This document shows positions 34,401 through 43,944 of a stretch of DNA of 64,000 nucleotides, in pieces. Made by a program: the position numbers and the translations under genes. The notes below the pieces were generated by a model. That model searched no databases. It was given only the letters and a program-made list of their open reading frames with translations, and was not told where the DNA came from. This DNA comes from Verrucomicrobiia bacterium (lineage in GTDB: Bacteria; Verrucomicrobiota; Verrucomicrobiia; Verrucomicrobiales; Akkermansiaceae): NCBI GenBank assembly GCA_030431475.1, contig JAUIJD010000002.1, positions 156,757 to 220,756 of the forward strand, in the 5' to 3' direction. Position 1 is the stretch's first letter. Every line of letters starts with the position of its first letter.

Positions 34401-34874
34401 TACTCGTCGGTGTGCGTGCTGCCGGATCGGTCGTTGGGGGTTCTTTTCGAGAAGGACAACTACACGCGCATCACCTTCATGCGGGTCGAGGAGGAGTGGC
34501 TGTGGAATCCCGGGGTGGATGGTGACGGCGACGGCATGCCGGACGCCTGGGAGATCTTTCACGGCACCGATCCCGGCGTCGACGACGCCGGTGAGGACGA
34601 CGACGGGGATGGGAGTTCGAACGGCGTCGAGTATCAGGCGGGCACGGATCCGCAGTCGCCCGCTTCGGTCTTCCGCCTGACGGCGTGGGGGACGGGGCCG
34701 GAAGGGGGCGAGCTGGCATGGAGCGCCGTTCCGGGACGGGCCTACCGGGTGGAAAGCAGCGCCGATCTCTCGTCGTGGGACCCGGAGGAGTGGATCACGG
34801 CCGACACCGGAGAAGCATCCGCGACGGTCTCCGTGTCGGGGGATCGCCGCTTCTTCCGCGTTCGGGTCGAATAG
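31491..34874 (+). CDS. Sialate O-acetylesterase - sialidase (GH33) fusion
   Basis: An about 1127-residue secreted bifunctional enzyme. GTG 31491 gives a signal peptide (MRYWILVWLLGGMAFG); the longer TTG start at 31446 directly abuts the operator and was rejected. Order: SGNH O-acetylesterase (about 18-270) with GQSNS (Ser28), YVQGESN and DGLHYD; LamG-like module (about 280-500); BNR-associated N-terminal domain (about 515-640); sialidase propeller (about 650-1010) with the RIP motif Arg661 and Asp boxes SEDGGTSW, SEDGGLSW, STDHGASW, SPDAGASW; and a tail with DGDGDGMPDAWEIFHGTD calcium-binding-like repeats and a beta-rich end. Linking deacetylation to sialic acid cleavage in one chain would suit O-acetylated sialoglycans. 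Its esterase is related to domain 1 of the protein at 21440. Confidence 0.88.
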   Translation: MRYWILVWLLGGMAFGQTLKVFVLTGQSNSLGTLATTDTTMDGVPAGADAIDGQVPFLWDNRADGTPAGDAALGDSGGWTTLGPQTGGHYADNDDHWGPEVGFARMLWRAGYRDFAIVKASRGGGGNSFWVKGAADDHMYDHVVAAVNAAVATLPTGYTSHEVAGLLYVQGESNDATEADEADVRFSALMANLQADLANAATLKGVFGEIGGGSTAERDLTRTRQASLAGSSADVGYASSVGTTEHDGLHYDADSILLVGERMAAEAIGAGCFVDKPLPAWDDVHAWFVADGGVQGAEGVDRWADLASGTGARDLTRTVSGRPERNSVTAAGEVRKVMDFDVGDDLWASSGEFGALDDPRTVAVLCRLQGGDDGYLFDGSTSTGRTRVQIRDGDWQAGVGSDWDVPEGPTVSATAGLWQRHVWTFDEVDGFTEVTHWIDGVEAGTNSDVNSGSLRGFIIGANGGSPFRHLAVEVAEVAVFDKVLDASEVAELDSAWSTRWGVIEGPPFGVVVSQQSREVPRFGWHEMLVIGVDLPAAGSSLDEVSLTLKPGTRDRISAVRLRSGSTMLGEVADPASDALTIPVSLALPEGSSEILLEIEPHRWGSLGESVDATVDELVFSGNEAGTVVPLDGDPAGALTLAVVPLVSDVRQSGDFGITTYRIPGIAADGEGVLHAVFDHRWTGGSDLPADVDVGYARSEDGGTSWSSYQPILDFDVNVPGSAGNGVGDPAILWDPVTDTLWVAALWSFGNNGYFGSGAGTDPADTGQYVLTKSEDGGLSWSPPINVTVDVKEDPNWRIIFQGPGHGLAMRDGTLVFPSQYRDASGTVRMCSVYSTDHGASWDFGSGIPDVSPQTNENTACELDDGRLLFSGRTPSGSNGQRAWAYYTPGGTEPMRDGSWTDIFRLASVPDPVCQGSVIQWTSTLRGDPVEKVAFVNPGTSGGRVDLTLRASPDAGASWPVSRLLYGGPSAYSSVCVLPDRSLGVLFEKDNYTRITFMRVEEEWLWNPGVDGDGDGMPDAWEIFHGTDPGVDDAGEDDDGDGSSNGVEYQAGTDPQSPASVFRLTAWGTGPEGGELAWSAVPGRAYRVESSADLSSWDPEEWITADTGEASATVSVSGDRRFFRVRVE

Positions 34875-34883
34875 CCGGAGCGC

Positions 34884-36320
<1,437 letters not shown>

Positions 36321-36334
36321 GGTCGGAGTGCCGA

Positions 36335-36423
36335 GTAGAAAGTAAAAAGTGGAAAGTGCCGGGGTTGTGCGGCTCGGTGGGCGGGGGAATGAACCGTCAA
36401 GACGCCGAGGACGCCAAGGAAAA
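36335..36423. repeat. Two short dispersed-type intergenic repeats
   Basis: AGTAGAAAGTAAAAAGTGGAAAGT (36335-36358, given here only to fix its purine-rich pattern) and a run built on GACGCCGAGGACGCCAAGG (core of 36392-36423) fill the gap upstream of ffh. Both resemble low-complexity repeats I recall between genes in Verrucomicrobiota and Planctomycetota genomes. No gene is seen in this gap. Confidence 0.45.
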
Positions 36424-36445
36424 TGCTGACGGTCAGGGACGGAGT

Positions 36446-36799
36446 TCAGCAGTCGGGGGGCTCGTGGCCGAAGAATCGCGACGCTCCCTCGAGCTTGAGG
36501 AATATGAATGCCGACAGCCAGTTCATGCCGATCAGGAGGCAGAGGTAGACGATGCTTCGAGTCAGCCCCAGCGTGTCGCGGACTCGCAGGTAGAAGCGGA
36601 TGGCGTGGCCCCAGATCAACAACAAGCCGATCAGGCCGGCGGCGGCCACCAGCGATTCACCGAAGTGCCCGGAAGGGGCGCCGGCGGCAGCGAGGGAGAC
36701 CAAACCAAGGAACGAAGCGGCGAGGGAAACGGCACCGACGCGGAACCACCATGGCCAGCGATGGGCGCTGGCGGTTTCCGGGCTCCGGTCCGGATCCAT
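36446..36799 (-). CDS. Small hypothetical membrane protein
   Basis: A 117-residue protein with about three predicted membrane segments (WFRVGAVSLAASFLGLVSLA, ESLVAAAGLIGLLLIWGHAI, SIVYLCLLIGMNWLSAFIF). No family was recognised. It lies 41 bp after the polysaccharide deacetylase stop on the same strand. Membrane character and placement support a real gene; function unknown. Confidence 0.6.
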   Translation of the reverse strand: MDPDRSPETASAHRWPWWFRVGAVSLAASFLGLVSLAAAGAPSGHFGESLVAAAGLIGLLLIWGHAIRFYLRVRDTLGLTRSIVYLCLLIGMNWLSAFIFLKLEGASRFFGHEPPDC

Positions 36800-36840
36800 G
36801 AAAGGGCCTTCCTCCAGGTGGTTCGAAGTGTGCCTCTGCC

Positions 36841-37962
36841 TCAGTCCCGCGGCACGTAGGCGGCCTCGTGGTCGAGGCGGAAGGTCCAGCGCAGGGGCTC
36901 GGGGGGATCCGCGTCTTCCTCGGCGGAGGCCCAGCGGACCTCGACGTCGTACTGGTTGAGTCGCAGCGGGCGGTTGGTCGTCCAGCTCAGGTGACCCTTC
37001 TCCGCGTCCCAGGTCGCGGGCACGGTGCCGAAGCCGGCGATGCGCATCGTGAGGGTTTCGGGATCGAGCCCTCCGGCCTCGGAAAGGTCGGCCGAGATCT
37101 CGGGCAGGCGGTCGCCGACGAGCGCGCCGGGCGCCGGGGTGACGGGAAAGGGGGTGGGCTTGCTGATGGCCGCCACCGCGCCGGGGTCGCCACCGGCGAT
37201 GGTGCCGAAGCGGATGGCGAGGTCGAAGATGTGGTCGTGGGTGCCGAGCACGACGTAGCGGGGCAGGGTGAGGTCGTCGCTGTCGCGCTTCACCTTGGCG
37301 GGGATGACCGTGAACAGCTGGCGATAGCCGAACTCCTCGGCCAACGGGAACATCTCCTCTGTGTGGAAGCCGCCGGGATAGGCGTAGGTGCTGACCTCGT
37401 CGCCGAACCTGGCCTCGAGGAAGCGCTTCGATTCGCCCATCTCGGTGCGCAGGAAGCGGTCGTAGGCGTCGGGGCCGTCGCGGCGATGTTTTTTCACGGT
37501 CGCCGGGTAAGGATGGCTGACCGAGTGGCTGCCGATGGTCGCGCCGTGCTGCTTCATTTCCTCGAGCATCGCCGAGGTGAGGGCCTTGCCGCCGCCGTCG
37601 ATGTAGTTCTTGTAGAGGAAGAGCGTGAAGGGGAAGCCGAACTCCTTGAGGATGGGGTAGGCGTCGGTGTAGACCGATTTCCAGCCATCATCGATGGTGA
37701 TCATGACGGAGCGCGGAGGCAGATCGGCCTCGCCGCGTTTCCACTGCTGGAATTCCTTCATCGAGATCACCGGCAGCTCGAGCTCGCGCAGGGTCTCCAT
37801 CTGCTTGCGGAACTTCGAGGTGAGGATGCGCATCTCGGTCTGCTCCTCGGTCTCCGAAAAGTCGTGGTAGCCGAGCACCGCGACCCGCACGCCGTCGTCG
37901 ACGGGAGCCGGAGCGGCGGTGGCCGCCAGAGGGAGGGCGAGAAGCAGGGAAAGCCAGCGCAT
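36841..37962 (-). CDS. Exported polysaccharide deacetylase (NodB/CE4-like)
   Basis: A 373-residue exported protein with a signal peptide (MRWLSLLLALPLAATAAP). The NodB-type core has the metal motifs TIDDGW (the TFDDG position) and SHSVSHPY (His-x3-His), then STYAYPGGF. Such enzymes remove N-acetyl groups from cell-wall or matrix polysaccharides. The C-terminal about 110 residues are a beta-rich extension of unknown role. It follows the VWA/membrane protein gene by 51 bp on the same strand. Confidence 0.88.
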   Translation of the reverse strand: MRWLSLLLALPLAATAAPAPVDDGVRVAVLGYHDFSETEEQTEMRILTSKFRKQMETLRELELPVISMKEFQQWKRGEADLPPRSVMITIDDGWKSVYTDAYPILKEFGFPFTLFLYKNYIDGGGKALTSAMLEEMKQHGATIGSHSVSHPYPATVKKHRRDGPDAYDRFLRTEMGESKRFLEARFGDEVSTYAYPGGFHTEEMFPLAEEFGYRQLFTVIPAKVKRDSDDLTLPRYVVLGTHDHIFDLAIRFGTIAGGDPGAVAAISKPTPFPVTPAPGALVGDRLPEISADLSEAGGLDPETLTMRIAGFGTVPATWDAEKGHLSWTTNRPLRLNQYDVEVRWASAEEDADPPEPLRWTFRLDHEAAYVPRD

Positions 37963-38013
37963 GGCGGAGTATGCTCACGGAACCCCCTGTTTTCAAGGGC
38001 GGGGAAGCCGGCC

Positions 38014-40230
38014 TCAGAACATCCCGTTGAGCTTGCGACCGGTCCAGAAAATCGCGAGGAGGAGCACGACGAGGGCGACGGTGAGCCACTGGGACCACAG
38101 CGGGATGCGGTTCTCGATCGGCCGGGGCTCGGGCAGCGCGGCGATTTCCTGGACGAGGTCGGCGAGGCTGGCGGGCTCGATCATGCGGCCGCGGGCGATG
38201 CGTGCCATCTCCTCGAGGACGTCCGGACGGGCGGGTTGGCCGATCTTCTCGAGCTCGACGCCCTGGGCGAGGAGCTTGGTCTCGACGGCCTCGGCCTCGT
38301 CGCCCTCGATGCGGGCGGAAAGCGTCCATTCGCCCGGCTGGGTGATCTTCAGGCGACCGCTGAACGAGCCCCAGGCACTGTCGTTCTTCTCGAGCATGAT
38401 GCGGCGGTTGCTGCCGTCGGGAAGCGTGGCGTCGATGGCGACGCGCCCTTTCTCGAGCGGGGCGCCGTTCGGGTCGAAGGCGTTGGCGTTGAGGGTGACG
38501 GTGTCGCCGGGTTCCGGTCGCTCCGGGGCGTAGAACAGGCGGATGCGCTGACCCGCGGCCATGTTGCGCTGATAGGACATCCAGCGGGCGACCTGGCCCC
38601 AGAAGCGGTAGTGGTACTTGTCCTCGACGCCGCGACGCCAACGCCACGCGGAGTCGATGCCCATGTACAGCACCTTGCCGGTGCCGGCGGTGCTGGTGAC
38701 GATGAGGGGAGTGGGGCCGAAATTGGTGCGACGGTTGGCGTGGACGGCGAGGACCTCGGCCCCGCCCTTCGCCTTGGTCACCGACGAGTGCCAGTAGAAG
38801 CCGGGCAGGGAGCGCCAGACGTCGGGGTTTCCCTCCTCGGTGTCGGCCAGCAGGGTGAGCAGCGAGCCGCGCCCTTCGCCGGTCAGTTCGAGGGGGGAGG
38901 CGACCGGGTCGATGATGCCCTCGGGGTTCTCCGGATCGAGGATCACCGGCATCAGTTCACCCAGACGGGTGTCGAGCAGGGTGCGCTGGTTGCCGCGGGA
39001 GCCGGGGAGGAACACCACGCCGCTGGCCTGGTTCTCGACCAGTCCGGCGATCATGTCGCACTGCTCGCGGCTGAGCTGGTCGGTGCCGACGTCGCCGACC
39101 ATCACGACATCGTAGCGGGCGAGGTCCTCGGGGGCGGAGGGAAAGTCCTGGATGTAGTCGGGCCCGTCACCCATCCCGAGCTGGGGGTGGAAGAGCAGGC
39201 AGGAGAGCTCGACGCCGGGATCGCGGGACAGCGCGTTGCGCAGGTAGCGGTACTCCCAGCGGGGGGAGGACTCGATGACCAGCACCCGGATCGATTCGGG
39301 GCGGCCGGAGAGCGTGAAGCGGCGGCTGTTGTTGGTGTCGATGCGCTCTCCCTCGGCGATCGGGATGCTCAGCTCGAGGGTGGCGGAGCCCTCGGCCTCG
39401 ATCCGCCACAGGATGGACTCGTAGGTCTCGGCACCGGGTGGTAGTACGATTTCCTTCGTACGCTCCCGTCCCTGCTCGTCGCGCAGCCGGACCACGGTGC
39501 GGACCTCGCGTTCCAGGGACGAGCGGATGGTGAAGGGGATCTGGACGTTTTCGCCGACGATGCCGTAGGTCGGCGCGGTGACCGAGACGAGCTCGAGGTC
39601 GGGAAGGCGGTTGGCGCTTCCGACCGGCACGGTGAAGAGGGGGATGCCGCGTTGGAGAAGCTTCTGGGCGGCGACCACCGGGGGCGGCCCCATGTTGTAG
39701 TCGCCGTCGGACAGGAGCACGACCGCCCGCAGGTTGTCGCCCTCCTCGAGCAGGCGGGTGACCGGCGTGGAGAGGTCGGTGCCGACCAGGGCCGTGTCGT
39801 CTTCCGGGGGCGTCGAAATCCGGCGCTCGATGAGTTCGTTGCGGCCTTCGCCTTCGAGGGTCTCACGAAGGGCGTCGTCGACGAGGGTCTCGATCCATTC
39901 TTCGCGGGACACCACCGGTTGCGCCGGGTCGGCGGTCGCCGGCAGTTCGGCGTCGAGCGTCTGCATCGATCCCGAAGCATCGGCAAGAAGGGCTACGGCC
40001 GGCTTGCTCTCGGGATTGATGATGGTGCGCCACTCGGGTTTCCAGAGCAGCAGGACGATGATGAGCGCGACCAGCAGGCGCAGGGCTTCAAGCGCACCGG
40101 TGCGGCCGCGGTGCGGACTGCGGTGCCAGGTGAGGAGGCACAGCGCGCCGATCGCGATCAAGGTCACGATGCCGATCACGAGCGTGACCGGTGTCGGCGA
40201 GAAGTGCAGGTTCTGGATGGAGAAGGTCAA
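38014..40230 (-). CDS. Membrane protein with VWA-like and amidotransferase-like domains (BatA/B operon type)
   Basis: A 738-residue protein with two N-terminal membrane helices (about 15-35 and 50-65), a von Willebrand A-like region starting VALLADASGSM (the DxSxS metal site), then VVLLSDGDYNMGPPP, beta domains, and a class I amidotransferase-like region (RVLVIESSPRWEYRYLRNAL, YDVVMVGDVGTDQL). A C-terminal membrane helix precedes the end (WLTVALVVLLLAIFWTG). Such proteins are encoded with MoxR/DUF58/BatA sets and are thought to act in envelope stress or complex assembly. It is the distal VWA gene of this leftward operon. Confidence 0.8.
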   Translation of the reverse strand: MTFSIQNLHFSPTPVTLVIGIVTLIAIGALCLLTWHRSPHRGRTGALEALRLLVALIIVLLLWKPEWRTIINPESKPAVALLADASGSMQTLDAELPATADPAQPVVSREEWIETLVDDALRETLEGEGRNELIERRISTPPEDDTALVGTDLSTPVTRLLEEGDNLRAVVLLSDGDYNMGPPPVVAAQKLLQRGIPLFTVPVGSANRLPDLELVSVTAPTYGIVGENVQIPFTIRSSLEREVRTVVRLRDEQGRERTKEIVLPPGAETYESILWRIEAEGSATLELSIPIAEGERIDTNNSRRFTLSGRPESIRVLVIESSPRWEYRYLRNALSRDPGVELSCLLFHPQLGMGDGPDYIQDFPSAPEDLARYDVVMVGDVGTDQLSREQCDMIAGLVENQASGVVFLPGSRGNQRTLLDTRLGELMPVILDPENPEGIIDPVASPLELTGEGRGSLLTLLADTEEGNPDVWRSLPGFYWHSSVTKAKGGAEVLAVHANRRTNFGPTPLIVTSTAGTGKVLYMGIDSAWRWRRGVEDKYHYRFWGQVARWMSYQRNMAAGQRIRLFYAPERPEPGDTVTLNANAFDPNGAPLEKGRVAIDATLPDGSNRRIMLEKNDSAWGSFSGRLKITQPGEWTLSARIEGDEAEAVETKLLAQGVELEKIGQPARPDVLEEMARIARGRMIEPASLADLVQEIAALPEPRPIENRIPLWSQWLTVALVVLLLAIFWTGRKLNGMF

Positions 40231-40274
40231 GGATGGGCCTGGCGAGGGGGTGGAGGGTGCGCCCGGGGGGCACT

Positions 40275-40601
40275 CTAGCTGGAGGGATCAATCGTGCGTT
40301 TGCGCCGGAGTCGGCGTTTCAGGAACAGGACCAGGGGCATCAGCACGACGCCCCAGATCAGCGAGCTGATCGCGGTGACCACGAAGTATGCTGCGAACGA
40401 ATAGCCGTCGGCATCGATCAGGTCGTAGAAAAACGACCCCGGAAAGGAGAGTATGAGAAAGGCGCTCGAGAAGGTCTGCTCCAGTCGTGGAGCGGGTTGT
40501 GCATTCGCCCACATCGCTCCGAAGAAGAGGCCGACGGTCACACAGAAATGTGCCGAGGCGGTGCAGACCGCCAGGACAGCCTTCTTGATGGAGCCGGACA
40601 T
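40275..40601 (-). CDS. Small hypothetical membrane protein in the VWA operon
   Basis: A 108-residue protein with about three membrane segments (VLAVCTASAHFCVTVGLFFGAMW, FSSAFLILSFPGSFFYDL, YFVVTAISSLIWGVVLMPLVLFL) and a basic tail (KRRLRRKR). It starts 3 bp beyond the stop of the BatA-like gene and lies before the next VWA gene. An overlapping frame (40288-40608) lacks membrane character and was discarded. No family recognised. Confidence 0.65.
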   Translation of the reverse strand: MSGSIKKAVLAVCTASAHFCVTVGLFFGAMWANAQPAPRLEQTFSSAFLILSFPGSFFYDLIDADGYSFAAYFVVTAISSLIWGVVLMPLVLFLKRRLRRKRTIDPSS

Positions 40602-40604
40602 GCG

Positions 40605-42596
40605 TCATCGGGGGCTGGCGGTTTGCGGACCGGCGGTCGGGGTTTCGACCGGGGACACGGGCTTCGGCAGGCAGAGGAGAGCTTCGGCGAGAAGGAAGAA
40701 GAGCATCGCGATCAGGAAGGCCCGCCAGACGCTGCGTGAGATGTTGTCCTGGGTGGAGGCGCTGGCGTCCTCGAACAGGGAGAAGCTGAGTCCGTCGAAC
40801 AGCGGCGCAACGGCTGAGGACTCCATCTGCCCTTCCAGATCCTCGGTGGCGGGGCGGTTGACGGCGCGCACGCGGTCGCCGAAACGAAACACCCCGGCGA
40901 GGTGGGACGGATCGGCGGAGGAGTTGTCGTCGAAGCCGTCCAGCTTCTCCCGCATTTCATTGCCGGTCGGTCGGGCCTCCGGGGACCCGATTTCCACGAG
41001 GTAGCCGCTGTCGAACCGGGCGGCACCGGTGTTGACCGCCCGCTGGGCGAGCGGGAGGAGGACGTCGGCGTCGCCGAGATTGGACCAGGTGTAGTCGGGC
41101 AGCGACCCGACGAACCAGGCGGTGCCCTTGCCGACGACGCGGCGGACGACGAAGGGTTCGGTGTCGTCCCAACGGGCGAGAATGGATGCCTCGCCTTGGG
41201 GTACTCGCCGTTTCACCGCCCGCAGGCGGTCGCCGGGCACCGGGGTGCCGTCGATGCCGTCGCGCAGCAGGCCGTCGGAGCGGTCCCAGCTGTCGAGAAT
41301 GAAGAACTGCTCCGCCGGGGCATTCTGGGTTTCCGACCAGGAGATCCCGAGGAACTCGGAGCCGTCGCTGTCGGGCGAAGCGAAAAGCACCAACTGACCG
41401 CCATCCTGCACGAAGCGTTCAAGGCTTTCGGCCAGCGGACCCTCGGGCAGCGGTGCCGCCCAGAAGATCGCGGCCGTTTCCGCCGTGCCGGCGGAGCGCA
41501 GTCCATTGGGGTCGGTGGTTTCCGCGATCTGCCCGCCGAAACCGTCGGGGGCGGCGGCGAGTTGGAGGTAGTCGGCGGCCTCGCCGGCGCCGACGACCGT
41601 GGACCGGACCGGCAAGGCGGGGCCGTAGGCAAAGTAGGCGACGTTGTCGCGGGGGTTCCCGTCGCCGGGGATCGAAATCCATCCGAATCCTCCCTTTTCG
41701 GTTTCCGGGGCGGGGAAGGTTTTCAGGAACCGAAGCCTCTGACCGGCGACCGTGACGTTGTCGGTCGAGCGGGCCCCGTTGAGCGTGGTGGTGAGCGGCA
41801 GTCCGAGGGGCGCGCGAGCCGGCCCGTTGCGCGAGATCTCCAGTTCGAGATCGAGCCGGTCGCCCCGGCGCTGCGACCCGAGGATGCGCAGGCTCTGGTT
41901 GCCGGCGCTTTCCCCCCCGAGGGCGAGCACCCGGACGCGGGGCGGTTGGGTGAGGCTGGCGAGGGAGGCGCGGACGTTGCTCCAGCGATCGTCCTCGGGC
42001 GCCCAGTTCGAGGCCTGGAGGTCGGAGGCGATCCAGAGCTCGGCGCGGCCGGGGGTTTCCGCGAGGAAACCGGCCGCATTGGCCACCAGTGTCGGCAGAT
42101 CGGCGGCGGAGTCGGTCGGGGCGGTGGCGGAAAGTTCGGCGAGCACCTCGGGCGACGGCACCTCCTGCGGCGTGCCCGACGCGCTGTCGATGAGCACGAG
42201 ACGCGTGCCGCTGAGGTCGGAGACCGCGCGGGCGACCCGCTGGACCGCGAGGTGGCGACGGGAAACGCCGCCGGACTCCGGGTTGTTTTCCATGCTGGCC
42301 GACCGGTCGAGCACGAGCACGACGAGGTCGGGAGTGCCGGCCCCGAGCCCGAAGAAGCCGCCGACCAACGGCAGCGAGGCCGCGGCGACCAAGGCGGCGA
42401 TGCCGAGCGCGCGGCAGATGAGGATGAGGATGTGGCGCAGCCGCTTCTTGCCGCGGGACTCGCGCGTCGCCTTCAGCAGGAACTGCATCGCCGCCCACTT
42501 GACGGTCTTGTGCCGCCGGCGGTTGAGCAGGTGGATGATGATGGGAACCGCCGCCGCCAGCAGCCCCCAGAGCATCCATGTTTGCTGGAAGTGCAT
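40605..42596 (-). CDS. BatA-like membrane protein with VWA domain
   Basis: A 663-residue protein starting with the aerotolerance/BatA N-terminal signature (WGLLAAAVPIIIHLLNRRRHK), a second membrane helix (ALGIAALVAAASLPLVGGFF) and a VWA domain beginning VVLVLDRSASM. Later regions are beta-rich (GWISIPGDGNPRDNV) and a C-terminal helix (SVWRAFLIAMLFFLLAEALL) returns to the membrane. It belongs to the MoxR-DUF58-BatA group, whose exact role is uncertain but is linked to stress and envelope functions. Confidence 0.85.
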   Translation of the reverse strand: MHFQQTWMLWGLLAAAVPIIIHLLNRRRHKTVKWAAMQFLLKATRESRGKKRLRHILILICRALGIAALVAAASLPLVGGFFGLGAGTPDLVVLVLDRSASMENNPESGGVSRRHLAVQRVARAVSDLSGTRLVLIDSASGTPQEVPSPEVLAELSATAPTDSAADLPTLVANAAGFLAETPGRAELWIASDLQASNWAPEDDRWSNVRASLASLTQPPRVRVLALGGESAGNQSLRILGSQRRGDRLDLELEISRNGPARAPLGLPLTTTLNGARSTDNVTVAGQRLRFLKTFPAPETEKGGFGWISIPGDGNPRDNVAYFAYGPALPVRSTVVGAGEAADYLQLAAAPDGFGGQIAETTDPNGLRSAGTAETAAIFWAAPLPEGPLAESLERFVQDGGQLVLFASPDSDGSEFLGISWSETQNAPAEQFFILDSWDRSDGLLRDGIDGTPVPGDRLRAVKRRVPQGEASILARWDDTEPFVVRRVVGKGTAWFVGSLPDYTWSNLGDADVLLPLAQRAVNTGAARFDSGYLVEIGSPEARPTGNEMREKLDGFDDNSSADPSHLAGVFRFGDRVRAVNRPATEDLEGQMESSAVAPLFDGLSFSLFEDASASTQDNISRSVWRAFLIAMLFFLLAEALLCLPKPVSPVETPTAGPQTASPR

Positions 42597-42645
42597 AATG
42601 ACTAATGCTCAAGCATGAATGCCAAAACACCGGGTTTGATCGGGC

Positions 42646-43008
42646 TTATGAGGCAGACTTGTGGATGGTGGCGAAGATTCGGGTGAGTTCGTCGGCTTCC
42701 TTAAAGAGGGTTCGAAGGTCCGACTTCTGACCGTCGTCGCGACTCGTTGCTCCGAGCAGACCAAGCCAGAGCTTTGACTCGCCGGACTCCTTCTTGCAGA
42801 TTCCGATGCGGTGCCTGAAATCGGCTTTTGATATGGCGTTGTTGGCCTCGGTGTAGTTGCTCGCCACCGATCCCGAGGATCGGAGGACTTGGTCGATATC
42901 GGTCCATTGCTCACGATTCCAGCGATGCCTTCCGACGCAGAACCGCACCTCGAGGGCAAAACGGAAGGTTCGTTCTTCAAGATCATAGCGGGGTTCATCC
43001 TCCGGCAT
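42646..43008 (-). CDS. Four-helix bundle protein (23S rRNA intervening-sequence type)
   Basis: A 120-residue protein with the family pattern YDLEERTFRFALEVR, SSGSVASNYTEANNAISKADF and HRIGICKKESGESKLWL. Members are often encoded inside 23S rRNA intervening sequences but also occur alone; their function is unknown. Here it sits between DUF58 and the BatA-like gene of a conserved operon. The surrounding stretch (about 42600-43060) looks less GC-rich than its neighbours, suggesting recent insertion. Confidence 0.85.
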   Translation of the reverse strand: MPEDEPRYDLEERTFRFALEVRFCVGRHRWNREQWTDIDQVLRSSGSVASNYTEANNAISKADFRHRIGICKKESGESKLWLGLLGATSRDDGQKSDLRTLFKEADELTRIFATIHKSAS

Positions 43009-43044
43009 CGGTCGGGCGTTTTGGCATTGGTGCTTGGGAATTCA

Positions 43045-43944
43045 TCATTTTCCCTTGGGCAGGCGTGCCGTGAGAAACTCCCGGAGCAGGGGCTCCAGCG
43101 GGGTGTCGGTGGGGACGAGTTGGTAGTCGGCGTTGGCGTCGTGACACTTGTCGCGCACGGCCTTCATGAAGTCGCCGAGGGCGGTGTGGTATTCCTCGGC
43201 AACGAGGGTCGGCTCTACGACAAGTGCCGTACCATCCTCCATGTCGACGAAGCGGTGCGGGCGCTCGAAGTCGAAGCTGAGTTCCTGCGGGTCCATCAGG
43301 TGGAACACCGAGATGTCGTGCTTGCGGTAGCGGAGGTGCTGGAGTGCGTCGGCGAGTTTTTCGGGTTCGGTGAAGAGGTCGGAGAGGATGACGACGAAGG
43401 CGCGCTGTCCGATCTTCTCGGCGATCGTGTGGAGCGCGTCGACGAGGCCGGTCTCGCCCTCGGGCTCAAGGTTCTGGAGCGTGTCGAAGATCCGTTGCAG
43501 GTGCGCGGCGCGGCGGCTGGGCGGAATCTCGAGGTGCAGCTTCTCGGTGCACAACGAGAGGCCGGCGGCGTCGCCCTGGTTGACCAGCAGGTAGGCCAGC
43601 GACGCGGCGATGCGGCGGGCGAACTCGACCTTGCTTTCGCCGTGGCCGGAGAAGTTCATCGACCCGGACGCATCGACCACGAAGTAGGCGCGCAGGTTGG
43701 TGTCGGCCTCGAATTCCTTGATGTAGAATCGGTCCGAACGGGCAAAGGCCTTCCAGTCGAGGCGTCGGGTGTCGTCGCCCGGGACATACTTCCGGTACTC
43801 GGCGAACTCGACCGACGAGCCGCGGTGGGGCGACCGGTGCTTGCCGGCGACGTTGCCGACCATGGGCATCCGGCTCTCGACCGGCAGTGATCCGAGCCGG
43901 GAGAGCAGGTCGTGGTCGAGAAACTCGTAGGGGGTCTGGCTCAC
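43045..43944 (-). CDS. DUF58 domain protein
   Basis: A 299-residue cytoplasmic protein. GTG 43944 (MSQTPYEFLDHDLLSRLGSL) overlaps the MoxR stop by 4 bp (GTGA); the longer frame to 44178 overlaps MoxR and was rejected. DUF58 signatures are KHRSPHRGSSVEFAEYRKYVPGDD (shown in part), RRLDWKAFARSDRFYIKEFE and a VWA-like metal motif VVDASGSM. The family works with MoxR ATPases. No membrane segment is seen, unlike some relatives. Confidence 0.9.
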   Translation of the reverse strand: MSQTPYEFLDHDLLSRLGSLPVESRMPMVGNVAGKHRSPHRGSSVEFAEYRKYVPGDDTRRLDWKAFARSDRFYIKEFEADTNLRAYFVVDASGSMNFSGHGESKVEFARRIAASLAYLLVNQGDAAGLSLCTEKLHLEIPPSRRAAHLQRIFDTLQNLEPEGETGLVDALHTIAEKIGQRAFVVILSDLFTEPEKLADALQHLRYRKHDISVFHLMDPQELSFDFERPHRFVDMEDGTALVVEPTLVAEEYHTALGDFMKAVRDKCHDANADYQLVPTDTPLEPLLREFLTARLPKGK

